Positions 32,521-43,655 of a stretch of DNA of 64,000 nucleotides are shown here, piece by piece. Made by a program: the position numbers and the translations under genes. Source of the DNA: Takakia lepidozioides (Eukaryota; Streptophyta; Takakiopsida; Takakiales; Takakiaceae); assembly GCA_030704615.1 (NCBI GenBank), contig CM060733.1, positions 32,798,001 to 32,862,000 on the forward strand, read 5' to 3'. The first letter of the stretch is position 1, and each line of letters opens with the position of its first letter. The notes beneath the pieces are model-generated. The model searched no databases. It worked only from the letters and a program-made list of their open reading frames with translations, and was not told where the DNA came from.

Positions 32521-33638
32521 CCCCTCAAGGCCGATGTTTCCTTGGAATATATATATATATAAAATCTGGGAGCGACAGCTCACAAACCAGGCCCCTAAAA
32601 TATATGTAGCTATATGTATATACATGTAACATATGACTGGAGCATTCTTTTGAAGATCTGTTTTTCATTATACGAGGAAATTAAGAAAATCAAATTATTG
32701 GTATTTCCCTCTAAGACGGCCCACTTCTTTCTTGTCTTTATCTGTATGTTTCTTTACTTCTTGTCCCTTTCCTAGTACGATTCAGAGATAAGCTGAAAAG
32801 AAATAAGCAAAGAATGAAAAAAGTTGGAAAATCTTTATGGAGAGGAAGTCATTGTTCCTCGGCATTCCCGCCTACACCCTTGTTTGCAAACCTCAAAAGA
32901 AAGGCAACGGTATAACCGAGGGACAGTAACTTCCCTTACTTATACATTTCATTTCTTCTTCCCATCGTTATGTCCTGCCCTACCTCCCTTTTCTTCCTCT
33001 CCGTTGCCCTTCCATGCTCGTCTAGGTACAGGTTTTGTTAACGTCTCAAAGGACTACGAACAGATCAAGAGGGTGTTGGAAAACAGCTCTATAATCTATA
33101 ACGTGACTTATAGATAAAGTTACAGACATTAAAATTAACTGTCTATTTATAAAGGCTTTTGTCTTAAAGTTAAAGCTAGTCCATTATGAGACTACTTATC
33201 ATATAGTAAAAGTAGGTCTAAAAAGCAAATATTTAGTGATTGCTTTTAGCTTAGCTAGAACTATATAAGAAGCTTGGGGATGAACCCGCATATCAGTTGT
33301 TCTTGTTGTGTGCTTCTATGGTTGGGTGGAGAACTTCTATACAATCCTCTTTCCTCTTTGTTGTTCTATCTACGTTTTTCAACATGGTAGACTTTGGAGA
33401 GATGAGAGCTCGTGGCGTCGCGGTTAGGTGTTTCAGTTGCGGGTCAAGGATTTCTGTGTGTTTGTGATGTGTGCCGGATCTTAGGTTTTGGATTCTAAGG
33501 AGTCATTTGAATTGATTTCCAGGTGGTACCAAGGGCGGACCAAGGTTGTGTGTGTTGCATGACATTGAGGGGATTGGTAGCAGAAGTTCATTTCCTCCAC
33601 TTGCTCCTCCTCTTCAAGCAGTGCCTATAAGCACCACT
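32521..33638 (+). other. Interval without recognised gene
   Basis: Short open frames only (32824-33117 has no known domain). It ends at the 5' LTR of copy 2. The five bases before the LTR (33634-33638) are CCACT, one side of the expected target duplication. Confidence 0.45.
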
Positions 33639-34352
33639 TGTCGCGGCCCTTTGCCTTGAGGGCAGGGGGTCGGGACACAAGAGGGGCTGCCCCTGTGGTG
33701 GGGGCAGTGGCAGCGATAGGTATGGGGGGCTGAAGCACCCTTGAGTGCCCAAAGCACTCAAGGAGGCGGAGGCGCTCACTAGGTGGAGCCCCGCACACCG
33801 GGTTGCGGTGGGGGTGGCTCCACAAGGGGTGGTGGTAGCTTAGCGGGACTTAGTGGGGGTGACATAGGACTCACCCTGGGGTGGAGACCTCGTGGTGGGA
33901 GTCGTGGGGAGTCTTGGGACTCATCACGGTCCATAGGGGCCGTGGTAGGTGGGCCAAGACTCACCGCGACTCATCACCGGGAGTCGAGGGTGTTCGTGGT
34001 GGTTCGCCATAAAATGGCATGGTTGTTTGTGAAACCCCGCGGACAGCTACAGAAGTATATATAGGGAGTAGTAACCCCGAGAACGGTGCAAGCCCGTTGG
34101 TGACCAAAAACTAGTGAGTAAGCGAGCGAGCCGGAAAGCGACCAAAGAGTGGGGAGCTGTTCCGGACTGCCAACTACCAAAGGGAATTCCGCTGGCTCCA
34201 AATCGTTGGAGGGTTCTTTGGGAGATCAAAGGGGGGACCGCGAGCAGCCGAAGCTCCAAGTTGGCCCGGCGGCCAGGTTGGGAGTTAGGCGCGCGCATCA
34301 AACGAGTAACTATGACTTGAGGGGGGAACTTACCGAAGTGAGGTGCGCGACA
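33639..34352 (+). repeat. 5' LTR of copy 2
   Basis: 714 bp, starting TGTCGCG and ending CGCGACA. TATA box TATATATA near 34056. The flanking sequence before it is CCACT. Confidence 0.94.
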
Positions 34353-34354
34353 CT

Positions 34355-34366
34355 TGGTATCAGAGC
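34355..34366 (+). promoter_or_regulatory. Primer-binding site, initiator Met-tRNA type
   Basis: TGGTATCAGAGC, complementary to the 3' end of plant initiator methionine tRNA, begins two bases after the LTR end. This confirms the LTR boundary and the element's orientation. Confidence 0.93.
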
Positions 34367-34512
34367 TTAGAGTTCAATACGCGATCGTCCTTGAGATTGG
34401 CCTCATCGTGGGGTTGGGCAAGCCAAAGCGACAGCGGAACGGCCCAAAAGATGATGATCCTGTTGAGCCCAATGGGGGCGACGTGTCACCGAGGCGGCCG
34501 TTTGAGGAAGCG

Positions 34513-35460
34513 ATGCATGTTTCCGAAAATGAGGCCGCTCAAGAGCGGGAGGAATCGGAGCCTGAGGAATCCCTGAGAGCTCCGACCGACCAACAGATGC
34601 CTCCGATGTCGGCAGCCTTCTGGGAAGGGTTGTTGGCGCAATTTGGTGGGACGTTGAAAGACGTGTTGAAGGCGGCTAATGCCACTTCCACTAAGGCAAA
34701 GTTTAAGGTGAAGCCTAAGGAACCCGGCACCTTCGAGGGCGTCCGAAATCGGAAGGCACTCAACACCTGGTTCTTGGAGCTAGAGCAGTACTTCCGGGCG
34801 GCCAAGTTGAGTGACGAGGATCGGGTGGAAGTGGCTCCCACCTATTTGAGGGGCTATGCTCAACAATGGTGGCAGAAACACCTTCACGACCGAGGTCCAA
34901 GCCCGGAAACCTTGAACTGGAGTGGGTTCAAGGAATTGATGAAGAGGCAGTTTGTGCCCCTCAACGCGTCCTGGCTCACCCGGGACAAAATGAGGAATTT
35001 GAAGCAAACAGATGACATTCGGGGATATGTCCAGGCTTTCAATGTGTTGTTGCTCGAAGTCGCGGACATGGCAGAACCAGAAATGGTCTTCAACTTTGTG
35101 GCGGGACTGGCCCCATGGGCCAGACGGAAGTTGGAGGAGAAGCCACCTAAGACTTTGAACGAGGCAATTGAGAGGGCTGAATGTTTCTCGGATATCCCTA
35201 AGGGTGAAAGACAAGGCCGTACGGAGCTGAACCACAAGAAGACCCGGCGGGAAGGTGACTCCTTCCGACCGGAAAAGAAGTGGGATAGGCCACGCGGCGA
35301 CAATGGCACGTAGAAATCGAAGGGAGGGCCTTCACAAGTCAAGGCGGCACCCGATGCTTCGAAAGGAAAAGCGGGTGGAGCGGCCTATGGCGGACAGAAG
35401 GCGACCTTTGATGGAGTGTGTTTCAATTGCGGGGAGCCCGGGCACATGGCCAAGAAGTGC
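34513..35460 (+). pseudogene. gag of copy 2
   Basis: The first in-frame ATG is at 34513; the frame is open further upstream but without an ATG. A retrotransposon gag domain (YLRGYAQQWWQKHL near 34843-34884) is followed by a single zinc knuckle CFNCGEPGHMAKKC (about 35419-35460). A TAG at 35311 interrupts the frame between the two. Beyond it, the same frame runs on through the knuckle into the protease, so gag and pol were one reading frame in the ancestor. Confidence 0.88.
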
Positions 35461-38400
35461 ACGAAGCCCCGGCAATTGAACATGACTCGGGCGACCACAG
35501 AGCTGTCGGAAGATACCATCAGCCGCTTGGTGGAAGCGGTGGTCGCCAGGACTTGCAAGGTAAGCAAATTTTCTTGTGAGTTGTATCAGGAAACTGACGC
35601 CTTACGTAAAGGGAGTCAGTTATTGTTCGTGGATGGGATAATATCCGAAACTAACGTGTCGTTGTTGGTGGACACATGAGCGTTGCACTCCTTCATGACA
35701 CCGACAACGGCACAAAAGCTGGGACTCCCGACAAGTGACGTGGGGGCCTCTATTGAGGTGCGTTCTGCTAAAGGAGAACCGCAATTGGCGACAAGGTTGG
35801 CGTTAGATGTTCCTCTTCAACTGGGGAGTTGGGAAGGACGTGAGAACTTCACCATCTGCGAGATCGATGGAGTAGATCTCATTTTGGGGATGACCTTTTT
35901 GAGCAAATCCGGAGCGGTCATAGATGGCCGCAAGAGAGTAGTCACGCTGCCATGTGGGAATGGTGGCGAGGTCTTATGAGTGTCGGAAACGCCCAAACCC
36001 GTGGGAGGACGAATAAACCTTCTGTCAGCAAGGGAGTGGGCCGTGGAGGAGACACACGAGCCCCAGTTTTTGCTTTACATTAGAGAAGTGAAGGGAGAAG
36101 GCGATGGGGAGCCGAGCCCAGATTGGATCAAGGGGATTTTGGAGAAATACCAGGATGTGATGCCGGAGGATTTACCAAGCGGCTTGCCACCGCGAAGAGG
36201 AGTTGACCACAAGATTGAGGTGATACCGGGATCGGAACCGCCTGCCAAGGCGCCCTACCGGTTGAGCCACAGAGAGTTGGTCGAGCTGAAGACTCAACTT
36301 AAAGATCTAATGTCAAATGGGTACATTCAGCCGAGTAAGTCATCTTACGGAGCCCCGGTGCTATTCGCAGACAAGAAGGATGGGACGCTGCGGATGTGTG
36401 TCGATTACAGGGCTCTAAATAAGGTGAATCTAAAAAACCGGTAACCTTTGCCAAGGATCGACGACCTTTTCGATCGGTTGGCAGGAGTGAAGTATTTCAG
36501 CCGGATCGATCTGCGCTCCGGCTATCATCAAATTCGAGGGGCGGAAGGAGATGAGGAGAAGACCGCGTGCATGACAAGGTATGGTTCATATGAGTTCTTG
36601 GTGATGCCTTTTGGACTCACCAATGCTCCCGCGACCTTTAGCACGCTGATGAACAGTCTTTTCCAGGAGTGGTTGGATGACTTTGTGATCGTGTACATCG
36701 ACGACGTCTTGGTGTATTCGAAAACAAAAGAGGAGCACCTGGAGCACCTCAAAAGGGTGTTCTAGAAATTGCGGGAAGAGAAGCTGTATGCCAAAGCTTC
36801 AAAGTGCGAATTCGGGGTCACAAAAGTGGAGTTCCTGGGGCATGTGATTACACAGGATGGGATCAGAATGGATGATAGGAGGGTGAGGGCAATCTTGGAC
36901 TGGGAGCCTCCGACTTCGGTCCCGGGAGTGCGATCCTTCCTAGGACTCGCCTCCTATTACCGGAAGTATGTGAGAAATTTCGCCAAGATCGCGGGGCCGC
37001 TGTCAGACCTTCTGTGTAAATCCAAAGTCTGGGCATGGAACACCTTTTGTGGCCAAGCTTTTGCTGAATTGAAGCAGCGGATGGCGGAAGCTCCAGTCTT
37101 GAAAATCCCGGAGTTCGATCGTCCGTTCGAGATTCATACAGATGCGTCGGACTTCGCGATTGGGGGTGTACTGATGCAAGATGGACGTCCAGTGGCTTAC
37201 GAAAGTAAGAAACTGAATGAACCCAGTGAAGGTGTTCACGGACAATGTCACGGTGAAGTATTTTGCCACGCAGCCCAAGTTGTCCCCAAAACAACTTAGG
37301 TGGCAAGATACTTTGGCAGTGTTCGACGTGGATATCCAGTACAAACCGGGACGGGACAATGTGGTGGCCGATGCTTTAAGTAGAAAGCAGCAGCTCCTGT
37401 TGGTGTACAGGGGCGAGACGGCGCTCCAAAGGAAGATCCGGAAGGCTCGCCGGAAGGATGAGCTGGCGAAGTCCGTGATGCAGGACTTGAGGATGGGGGT
37501 TAAATCGCAGTTCCACTTGCAAAATGGACTGCTCCGGTATAAGCAAAAGCGTCTCTACGTGCCGAAGGGAGGGATCAGAGATATCCTCTTGAGAGAATGC
37601 CATGATAGCCCGCTTGCGGGCCACGGCGGAGCCAAGCGCACTGCGGCACTATTGAAGAAAGAATATTTCTGGCCCAAACTAAGGGAGGAGGCAGAGGAGT
37701 ATGTCAAGACATGCACCACATGCCAACAAAACCGGAGCGAGTACAAAAAGCAAGCGGGGCTGTTACAACCCTTGCCGATTCCAGAGGGGACTTGGGAAAG
37801 CGTCTTGATGGATTTCATGACTGCTATGCCGCTGTCAAAAGGATTCGATACAATCATGGTGGTGGTGGATAGGTTCAGTAAAATGGGCCATTTCATCCCC
37901 ACCAAGGAGACAACAACAGCGCAGGAAACATGACAACTTTACTTCGCCCACGTCTTAAAGCATCATGGAGTCCCGAAGGATATTGTCTCGGACCGCGATC
38001 CAAAGTTTACGAGTAAATTTTGGAGGGCACTTTGGAAGAAGATGGGGACGAGGCTAAAGATGAGCACCGCCTTCCGACCTACGACTGACGGCCAAACGGA
38101 AAGAGTGAATTCCGTAGTGAAGCAGATCTTGCGGAATTACGTGTCGGCAGACCAAACAGACTGGGTGGAACACTTAGATGCGACAAAGTTCTGTTATAAT
38201 AACACAGAACACTCCGCAACGGGAGTTTCCCCTTTCGTATTGGTCTATGGAAAAGCACCTCTGGTGCCGACAAGTTGGGCCGCCCAGGATGTTGAGGAAC
38301 CGGCAGTAGCGGCGGTACTGGAAGAACGCGAGCGTTTGTTGAAGCTCGCAAAGTACAACATTGCCAAAGCTAGGAAACGGTATGAAAGGCAGGCGAATCG

Positions 38401-38875
38401 GAAGCGGAGGGAAGTGAAGTTTGAGGCAGGCACGGAGGTCTGGTTGAACATCAAGAATTTCCGACTACCTCCGGAAGTGAGTCCAAAGTTCGTACCTCCG
38501 TATGTGGGACCCTTTCGCATCCGGAAGGTTATGAATGAGGATGTGTATGAATTGGAGCTGCCGGCAAACAGCAAGGTGCATCCAGTATTTCACGTCTCCC
38601 TTTTAAAGGATTACTTCAAAGATGAAGCGCGTCCGAATCGGCATCAAGTGTTGCGTCCGCCACCTGTGCTGTTGGATCATGAAAATGAACCTGAGTATGA
38701 GGTGGAGGCAGTACTTAAGTCGAGGAGGTTCAAGAACCGAGAAACGGAGTATCTCGTCAAATGGAAGGGCTATCATCATGTGGAGGCATCTTGGGTGCGT
38801 GCCTCAGAAATGGGAAACGCATCCGAGGCGGTTGCAGTTTTCGAAGGGCGACCTCAAAAACGAAAGAAGCGTTGA
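35461..38875 (+). pseudogene. pol of copy 2 with C-terminal chromodomain
   Basis: The protease active site reads DT-stop-A, since TGA at 35677 replaces the glycine codon. RT has [10 protein letters not shown] (about 36690-36720). RNase H is disrupted by an 86-bp deletion near 37220 relative to copy 1, which shifts the frame. The integrase zinc finger (TCTTCQQN near 37715) and core (DGQTERVN near 38090) follow. The chromodomain is near 38700-38820 (YLVKWKGYHHVEASW) and the final stop ends at 38875. Further stops are TGA 35977, TAA 36442, TAG 36763 and TGA 37931. Integrase C-terminus and chromodomain (38042-38875) are intact. Confidence 0.92.
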
Positions 38876-39615
38876 TGGGGACATCAACCTTGGAGCATGG
38901 GGGAGGAAATGCATGCTTAGCCCGGCTTAGCTAGCTTAGGAATCCGATTGCAAAAACTTGTATTGTACAAAAATTTGTTATAAAAGAAATGGTTTCCAAA
39001 TGTTGTGCGTCCTATTTTGTTTGGAATGGTGATGCATGATATGGTTGGCTAGTGTGTAGAATGTATGCTAGCTTACAAAAGTGGGAGAGGTAAATTGGGT
39101 TAATCGTGTGTTTGCGCAGTGCCGAAATCGGGTGACTCCCATCCAAGGGGCAAGGAAACTTGCGCCTTCTTTAGGAGTTCACGTGCTAGTGCGCACATGG
39201 CGCGTGCGCATACTATAACTGCGCTATCGAGGGGGTTGCTTTGTAGTGTGGGCTAACGCGGAAGCTACGTGCTTCCGTTCACGTACTATAATCATGTAGC
39301 CTCGGGACGAAGTTGTAGTGCGGCTTCGGCGTGTTCCCGTACCTTAGGCCAGCATTCCAAGGCGGACCCAATTGTAGTGATTGGGGCGCGCGGTTGGTTC
39401 AAGGTTGTCTTCCTAGTCAAAGAGGGTTCGAGGTGAACCCTTGCTCAAGGTGATGCCAAAAGCGGCATCATGAGCGGTCGCAAGCAATGTTGTTGCAGTA
39501 AGGCGATTCGATCCTCGGGGAGGATCGTTCCTTGGCCTTGAAGTAGGCCAAGAAGAGTGCACTGGGAGGAGCTTGGGAGGCTCCACCCTTGGCCGGTACT
39601 TGGAGGAAGTCGGCC
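38876..39615 (+). other. Non-coding 3' region of copy 2
   Basis: Matches 3935-4680 of copy 1. It has no open frame of interest. Confidence 0.7.
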
Positions 39616-39737
39616 GCGGCACACACCCCTACCAACAGGGAGTCGATGTCCTCATCGGCTTGTCCATTTTGTGGAAACGAACATCCAAGTTGTGGCGTCC
39701 CACATCAAGGAGTTTGTTTCCGTACCATGGCGTCCCT
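39616..39737 (-). repeat. Inverted 120-bp segment at the 3' LTR junction
   Basis: The reverse complement matches copy 1 from the ACGCCATGG at about 4726 to the first bases of the LTR (about 4845). Compared with copy 1, the segment is flipped, about 45 bp to its left are missing, and the first roughly 10 bp of the LTR went with the flip. The LTR resumes at about 39738. Confidence 0.8.
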
Positions 39738-40178
39738 GTGCCTTGAGGGCAGGGGGTCGGGACACAAGAGGGGCTGCCCCTGTGGTGGGGGCAGTGGCAG
39801 CGATAGGTATGGGGGGCTGAAGCACCCTTGAGTGCCCAAAGCACTCAAGGAGGCGGAGGCGCTCACTAGGTGGAGCCCCGCACACCGGGTTGCGGTGGGG
39901 GTGGCTCCACAAGGGGTGGTGGTAGCTTAGCGGGACTTAGTGGGGGTGGCATAGGACTCACCCTGGGGCGGAGACCTCATGGTGGGAGTCGTGGGGAGTC
40001 TTGGGACTCATCACGGTCCATAGGGGCCGTGGTGGGTTGGCCAAGACTCACCGCGACTCATCACCGAGAGTCGAGGGTGTTCGTGGTGGTTCGCCATAAA
40101 ATGGCATGGTTGTTTGTGAAACCCCCGCGGACAGCTACAGAAGTATATATAGGGAGTAGTAACCCCGAGAACGGTGCA
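39738..40178 (+). repeat. 3' LTR of copy 2, truncated at both ends
   Basis: Aligns with 33650-34092 of the 5' LTR with only a handful of differences and stops after GAACGGTGCAA at 40178. The remaining roughly 260 bp of LTR, and therefore the right-hand target duplication, are absent. Confidence 0.9.
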
Positions 40179-40795
40179 AATACAAGAAAAGGGGGGTTAG
40201 CGACACGGCGTCGTGGGCGCCGCTAAAGCCCCCTTTTGGAGCAAGGGGGAGGGGCCCTTTTCGTTGCAACGACGTCGCTAGAATGTCGTCGCTATTTTTT
40301 CCGACGCATGGGGGACGCTAGAAAACGTGGTTTTTATTTTTATTTTTATTTTTAGGTGGTTTCCTTCTCTGCGATGCCGAATTAGCTACGTCCGGGGGTC
40401 GCCATCACACCTACAATACATCTATGTATCACAAAAGCAGTCTAAGTATATATATACATATCAAGATTTCTTTCAAGTTCATTCTAAGGGGGTCCCTCTG
40501 TGTCGCTGGGAAGTTACAACCTCCGCAACCTTAGTGCCCAGCGCGGGGCGCCCCCAACGACGTCCGACGTCGTAAAAAAATAAAACCCGTCGTAACCCCC
40601 CACGGCGACGCATCTTGCGACGGCCGGACGTCGTAGCGGGGGCCCTCTTTCCCCCCTTCATAGCCACCTTGCGACGGCTGGGCAATGGGGCCCGGCGTCA
40701 CAAAAAAAGGGCCGCGGGGGTGGCGTCGCAGGCCCAACGCCGCGCCTAGCGTGGGGACACGGCTGACATTGCTAACACCCCCTTTTCCTGTAGTG
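40179..40795. mobile_element. CACTA-like non-autonomous element
   Basis: The right end reads, inward on the minus strand, CACTACAGGAAAAGGGGG, and the left end TACAAGAAAAGGGGGGTTAG. These are plant CACTA termini, with the first CAC of the left end missing. The interior is 617 bp, non-coding and GC-rich, with many GACGTCG/CGTCGCTA words on both strands, like subterminal repeats of CACTA elements. LTR sequence does not resume on the right, so a deletion accompanied or followed the junction. Confidence 0.75.
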
Positions 40796-41484
40796 AGAGT
40801 AGCAACAACAACATCAGCTCAAGGTGAATTCCTTGATGGAGGAGACGAAGGATCTTGAAGACATCCATCTCTTTTGGACAGGGCGGGATGTACAAAATGT
40901 TGCAGATGAAGTATTCAAATGGAGTTGTGGCAAACAATCAACAAGTGATGGAGATGGATTACAGACCTAGAAAAAACGAGGAAGAGTACAAGAATTTGTC
41001 CAAGCGCATGATCAAGGCAGAAACAATGCAGCCCATTTTGAAACTATAGAGGCGCTGGACATCGCCGTGAAAGCGTGCTAGAACATGCTTAGGAGGTTTC
41101 CCCTCCTCCGAACAACCCACCCCGAGCAAGCCGAAGTTCTTGACAATTATATGCTTTTGAAGAAGGCATGCAAGGATCACTTCAAATAAGATGCTGCTGT
41201 TGAGAAGATGAAGAAGGTGAAAGAAAATGTAATTCTGTGATTCTGGACTTGCAGTGGAGATTCAAATTTTGTAGTGGTGTAGTTTTTATGGAGTCTTGTA
41301 AAACTCTAATTCTACTACATTATACGGTTGAGATTTAGTTATTGTAGAGAGATGTAGAATGTAGTAGTATTAGTATTGAGGTGCATCATCCGTGCGGGCC
41401 ATATGCCATACTTTGACACAACGCCTTTAGGACGAACATGCCCCTTGCATGTTTAACACTAGACCACACATTTCCATTGGGGTG
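40796..41484 (+). other. Unidentified, possibly captured gene fragment
   Basis: Coding-like stretches on the plus strand (MLRRFPLLRTTHPEQAEVL near 41080-41140, then NYMLLKKACKDHF) are broken by stops. I do not recognise the family. It could be part of a larger transposon or a host gene relic. Confidence 0.3.
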
Positions 41485-41487
41485 TTA

Positions 41488-41955
41488 GGGCCGGGTTCTA
41501 TGGGCACTCCCAAGCGGCCCCCCCAAAGGGGCACCCCCAGGAAGGAATCGCCCCTTAAAAATGAGAGGGGGTGGTTTCTATGGACACCTTTCCATTCACC
41601 CCTCTAGAAGTCTTTGGCACCAATTGTTGTGGGCCCATGACATACTAAATGGCCCATTAATATAGGTTTTGGATGAAATGTCAAAAATCATTCCCTCTCT
41701 TAAAATCTAACTTAGTTTGGATGGAAACAAATAATTTTTGGTAAGGCTGCGGGCCCGCTGTAGGAAAAGACAAAGCTCTTAGTTAGGGGAGCCCCCAAAT
41801 CTGTCTGCCCCTTGTGAAGGTGCGGCTTTTTTGAGCCCCTTAGCAAGGGGCAGATCCGTGGGGGCACCCCTTAAGGAATATCCTATTTCGTCCAATAGCG
41901 CCTCCTCAATCCTGGGGGCAATTCATGGGGGGCGCTTGCAGCATGGAACCGGCTC
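41488..41955. mobile_element. Tourist-like (PIF/Harbinger) MITE with TTA duplication
   Basis: 468 bp. The left end GGGCCGGGTTCTATGG and the right end, read inward, GAGCCGGTTCCATG are related inverted repeats. They continue as CAAGCGGCCCCCCC and CAAGCGCCCCCCATG. Flanked by TTA at 41485-41487 and 41956-41958. GGSCC termini with a 3-bp TTA duplication are typical of PIF/Harbinger. No coding capacity. Confidence 0.8.
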
Positions 41956-42059
41956 TTACTTCCTTGTCTTTTTAGTGTGTGCAGCTTAACTGATTCCTAC
42001 CTTAAGCCCTCATATGGCAAGCTCAATGGAGTAAGTGAATCTTAGCTCATTTTCAGGAA

Positions 42060-42407
42060 GCTATATTATGGAAGGTAGCATTCGAGAGGAGCCCCTGCTA
42101 CCGGATATAGCAGGGGGCCACCTACCGAGCCCTGTTAGTGGCGAGATGTCATGGCGACCTGCTATATCCGATAGCAGGGGCTCCTCTCCAGCGCTACCGG
42201 ACATAACCTGTTTTTAGGGCAGCGAGCCAGTCAGTTTACCCTTGTACTTACCTACCACCACCGGATATAGCAGGGAGCCAAGACCTTCGAATCTAGCCGC
42301 GTAGGTAGTTAAAATCTAGTAGGTCGTAGAATACCACATATAGCGCCCCTCCTCAAATCCAGTAGAAACACGCCACGTCAACGAGTCTGCTCTAAAAATC
42401 GGTTATG
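42060..42407 (-). repeat. Small inverted-repeat element, copy II, with extra palindromic arms
   Basis: The core 42202-42407 is bounded by CATAACCTGTTTTTAG and CTAAAAATCGGTTATG and is the reverse complement of copy I at 23139. To its left lie two more inverted copies of the CTGCTA(C/T)CCGGATATAGCAG stem (about 42100-42180), so this copy is more complex than copy I. Confidence 0.72.
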
Positions 42408-42465
42408 TATTTGCAGAATGGCATTTACACGTGCCCACATTCATAGTGACTATGTAACCATGTAC

Positions 42466-43653
42466 CTCTGCCACAGCTGCCATTTCTTTAGGCCTGGTAA
42501 AGGAATCACCATCAGAGTTCTTGATAGAACTAAGTAGAGTGGCTTCACGCCGCTGCCTGGTCTTGTGGAAGAAGTAGGCCGACATTTTTTCACCTTTCAA
42601 AGACCAATTGACACCCGCTCGAACTCTCATGAAGTTCAGCCTTTCTGCCTCCAGAGTGGCCAGATTGCGTTTAGCTTCCAAATACGATTCCGTGGTCACA
42701 GGGTTGGTGCTGCCATTTGCCAGTCTGTACTGATAGTGCCTCAAACATTTCAGGAGAGCTTAACCAGCGGCAGATGTTGTCCATTCTTGTTGCAACTTCT
42801 TCAAGCAGTCAGGGTCTTTCAAGATGGAAGGATTTAATCTGAAATAGCCTCGGCCTCTTGCATGAGCACCTGGAGGACACAGATTGACCGCCACCGCTGC
42901 ATGGTCGAAATCTGGGAGAATAGGTCCCAAGGGTTGACAACTGGCCCAGGCAAGGGGAACAATAGAACAATAAATCCTGTCCAAGCGCGCCATTCTCAAG
43001 TCTGGAGGTTGTCTCATGTTGGACCAGGTAAACTTCAAACCATTACCAATCTCAGATAGGGAGTCAACAAATCCAACCGAAAAGCATAACATATCTCAGG
43101 CAACCTGTTCCGAATCAGAAAGGAGCTGCGAAGAGTGTATCAAGCGGTCATTATAGTTGTCAACAATGTTGAAGTCTCCGGCTATAACCCAATTTTGAAT
43201 GTGAGGAAGCTGCAGAATCTTGCTTTGAATGGTGTCCCACAAGGCTGCACGCTCCAAGGAGGAATTGGACGCATAGATATTTAGAAAGGCAGTCTGCCGG
43301 AAGGAAGAAGCAGAGCTGGTGATGGCACATTGAACCCTACCCTGCACCCAATTTTGAACCTCTTCAATTGACGAGGAGATTGCTGGAGAAGCCAGGATAG
43401 CGGTTCCTCCACGAGAAGAGGAAACAGTCGGGTTCCACCAGGCTGCAGACGATGGCCAGAAGGTATTGCCAATAGATGCAATTTTGGAGTCATCCAGCTT
43501 GGTTTCTTGGAGGAAGATAAGAGCGGATGAAGACTGAAGTGAGGTTGCCCAAAGTTTCACTTTTCTTCTTTTTGGCATAGAGGCCTCCGAGCCCAATATC
43601 AACCCTGTCAAGGGTTCTAAAGTATGGCAATCCATTTGGTTGGCTTGGTGCAT
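42466..43653 (-). pseudogene. LINE ORF2 endonuclease segment (inverted)
   Basis: The minus strand shows AP-endonuclease-type motifs: IFLQETKLDD, VIAGDFNIVDN, FTWSN...RLDRIY and DFDHAAV. These are followed by the linker with GEKMSAYFFHKTRQRR before the sequence leaves the element at about 42466. There are frameshifts between the three open pieces (43653-43096, 43092-42760, 42744-42466). The RT domain that should follow is absent. Confidence 0.85.
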
Positions 43654-43655
43654 GT

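Larger units (their letters stand above)
33639..40178 (+). mobile_element. Chromovirus (Ty3/gypsy) copy 2, 3'-truncated
   Basis: Order: 5' LTR, Met-tRNA primer-binding site, gag, protease, RT, RNase H, integrase, chromodomain, a non-coding 3' region, an inverted 120-bp segment, and a 3' LTR cut off at 40178 by a CACTA-like element. The two LTRs are nearly identical over the shared part, so the insertion is fairly recent. Both gag and pol carry stops. Confidence 0.94.
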
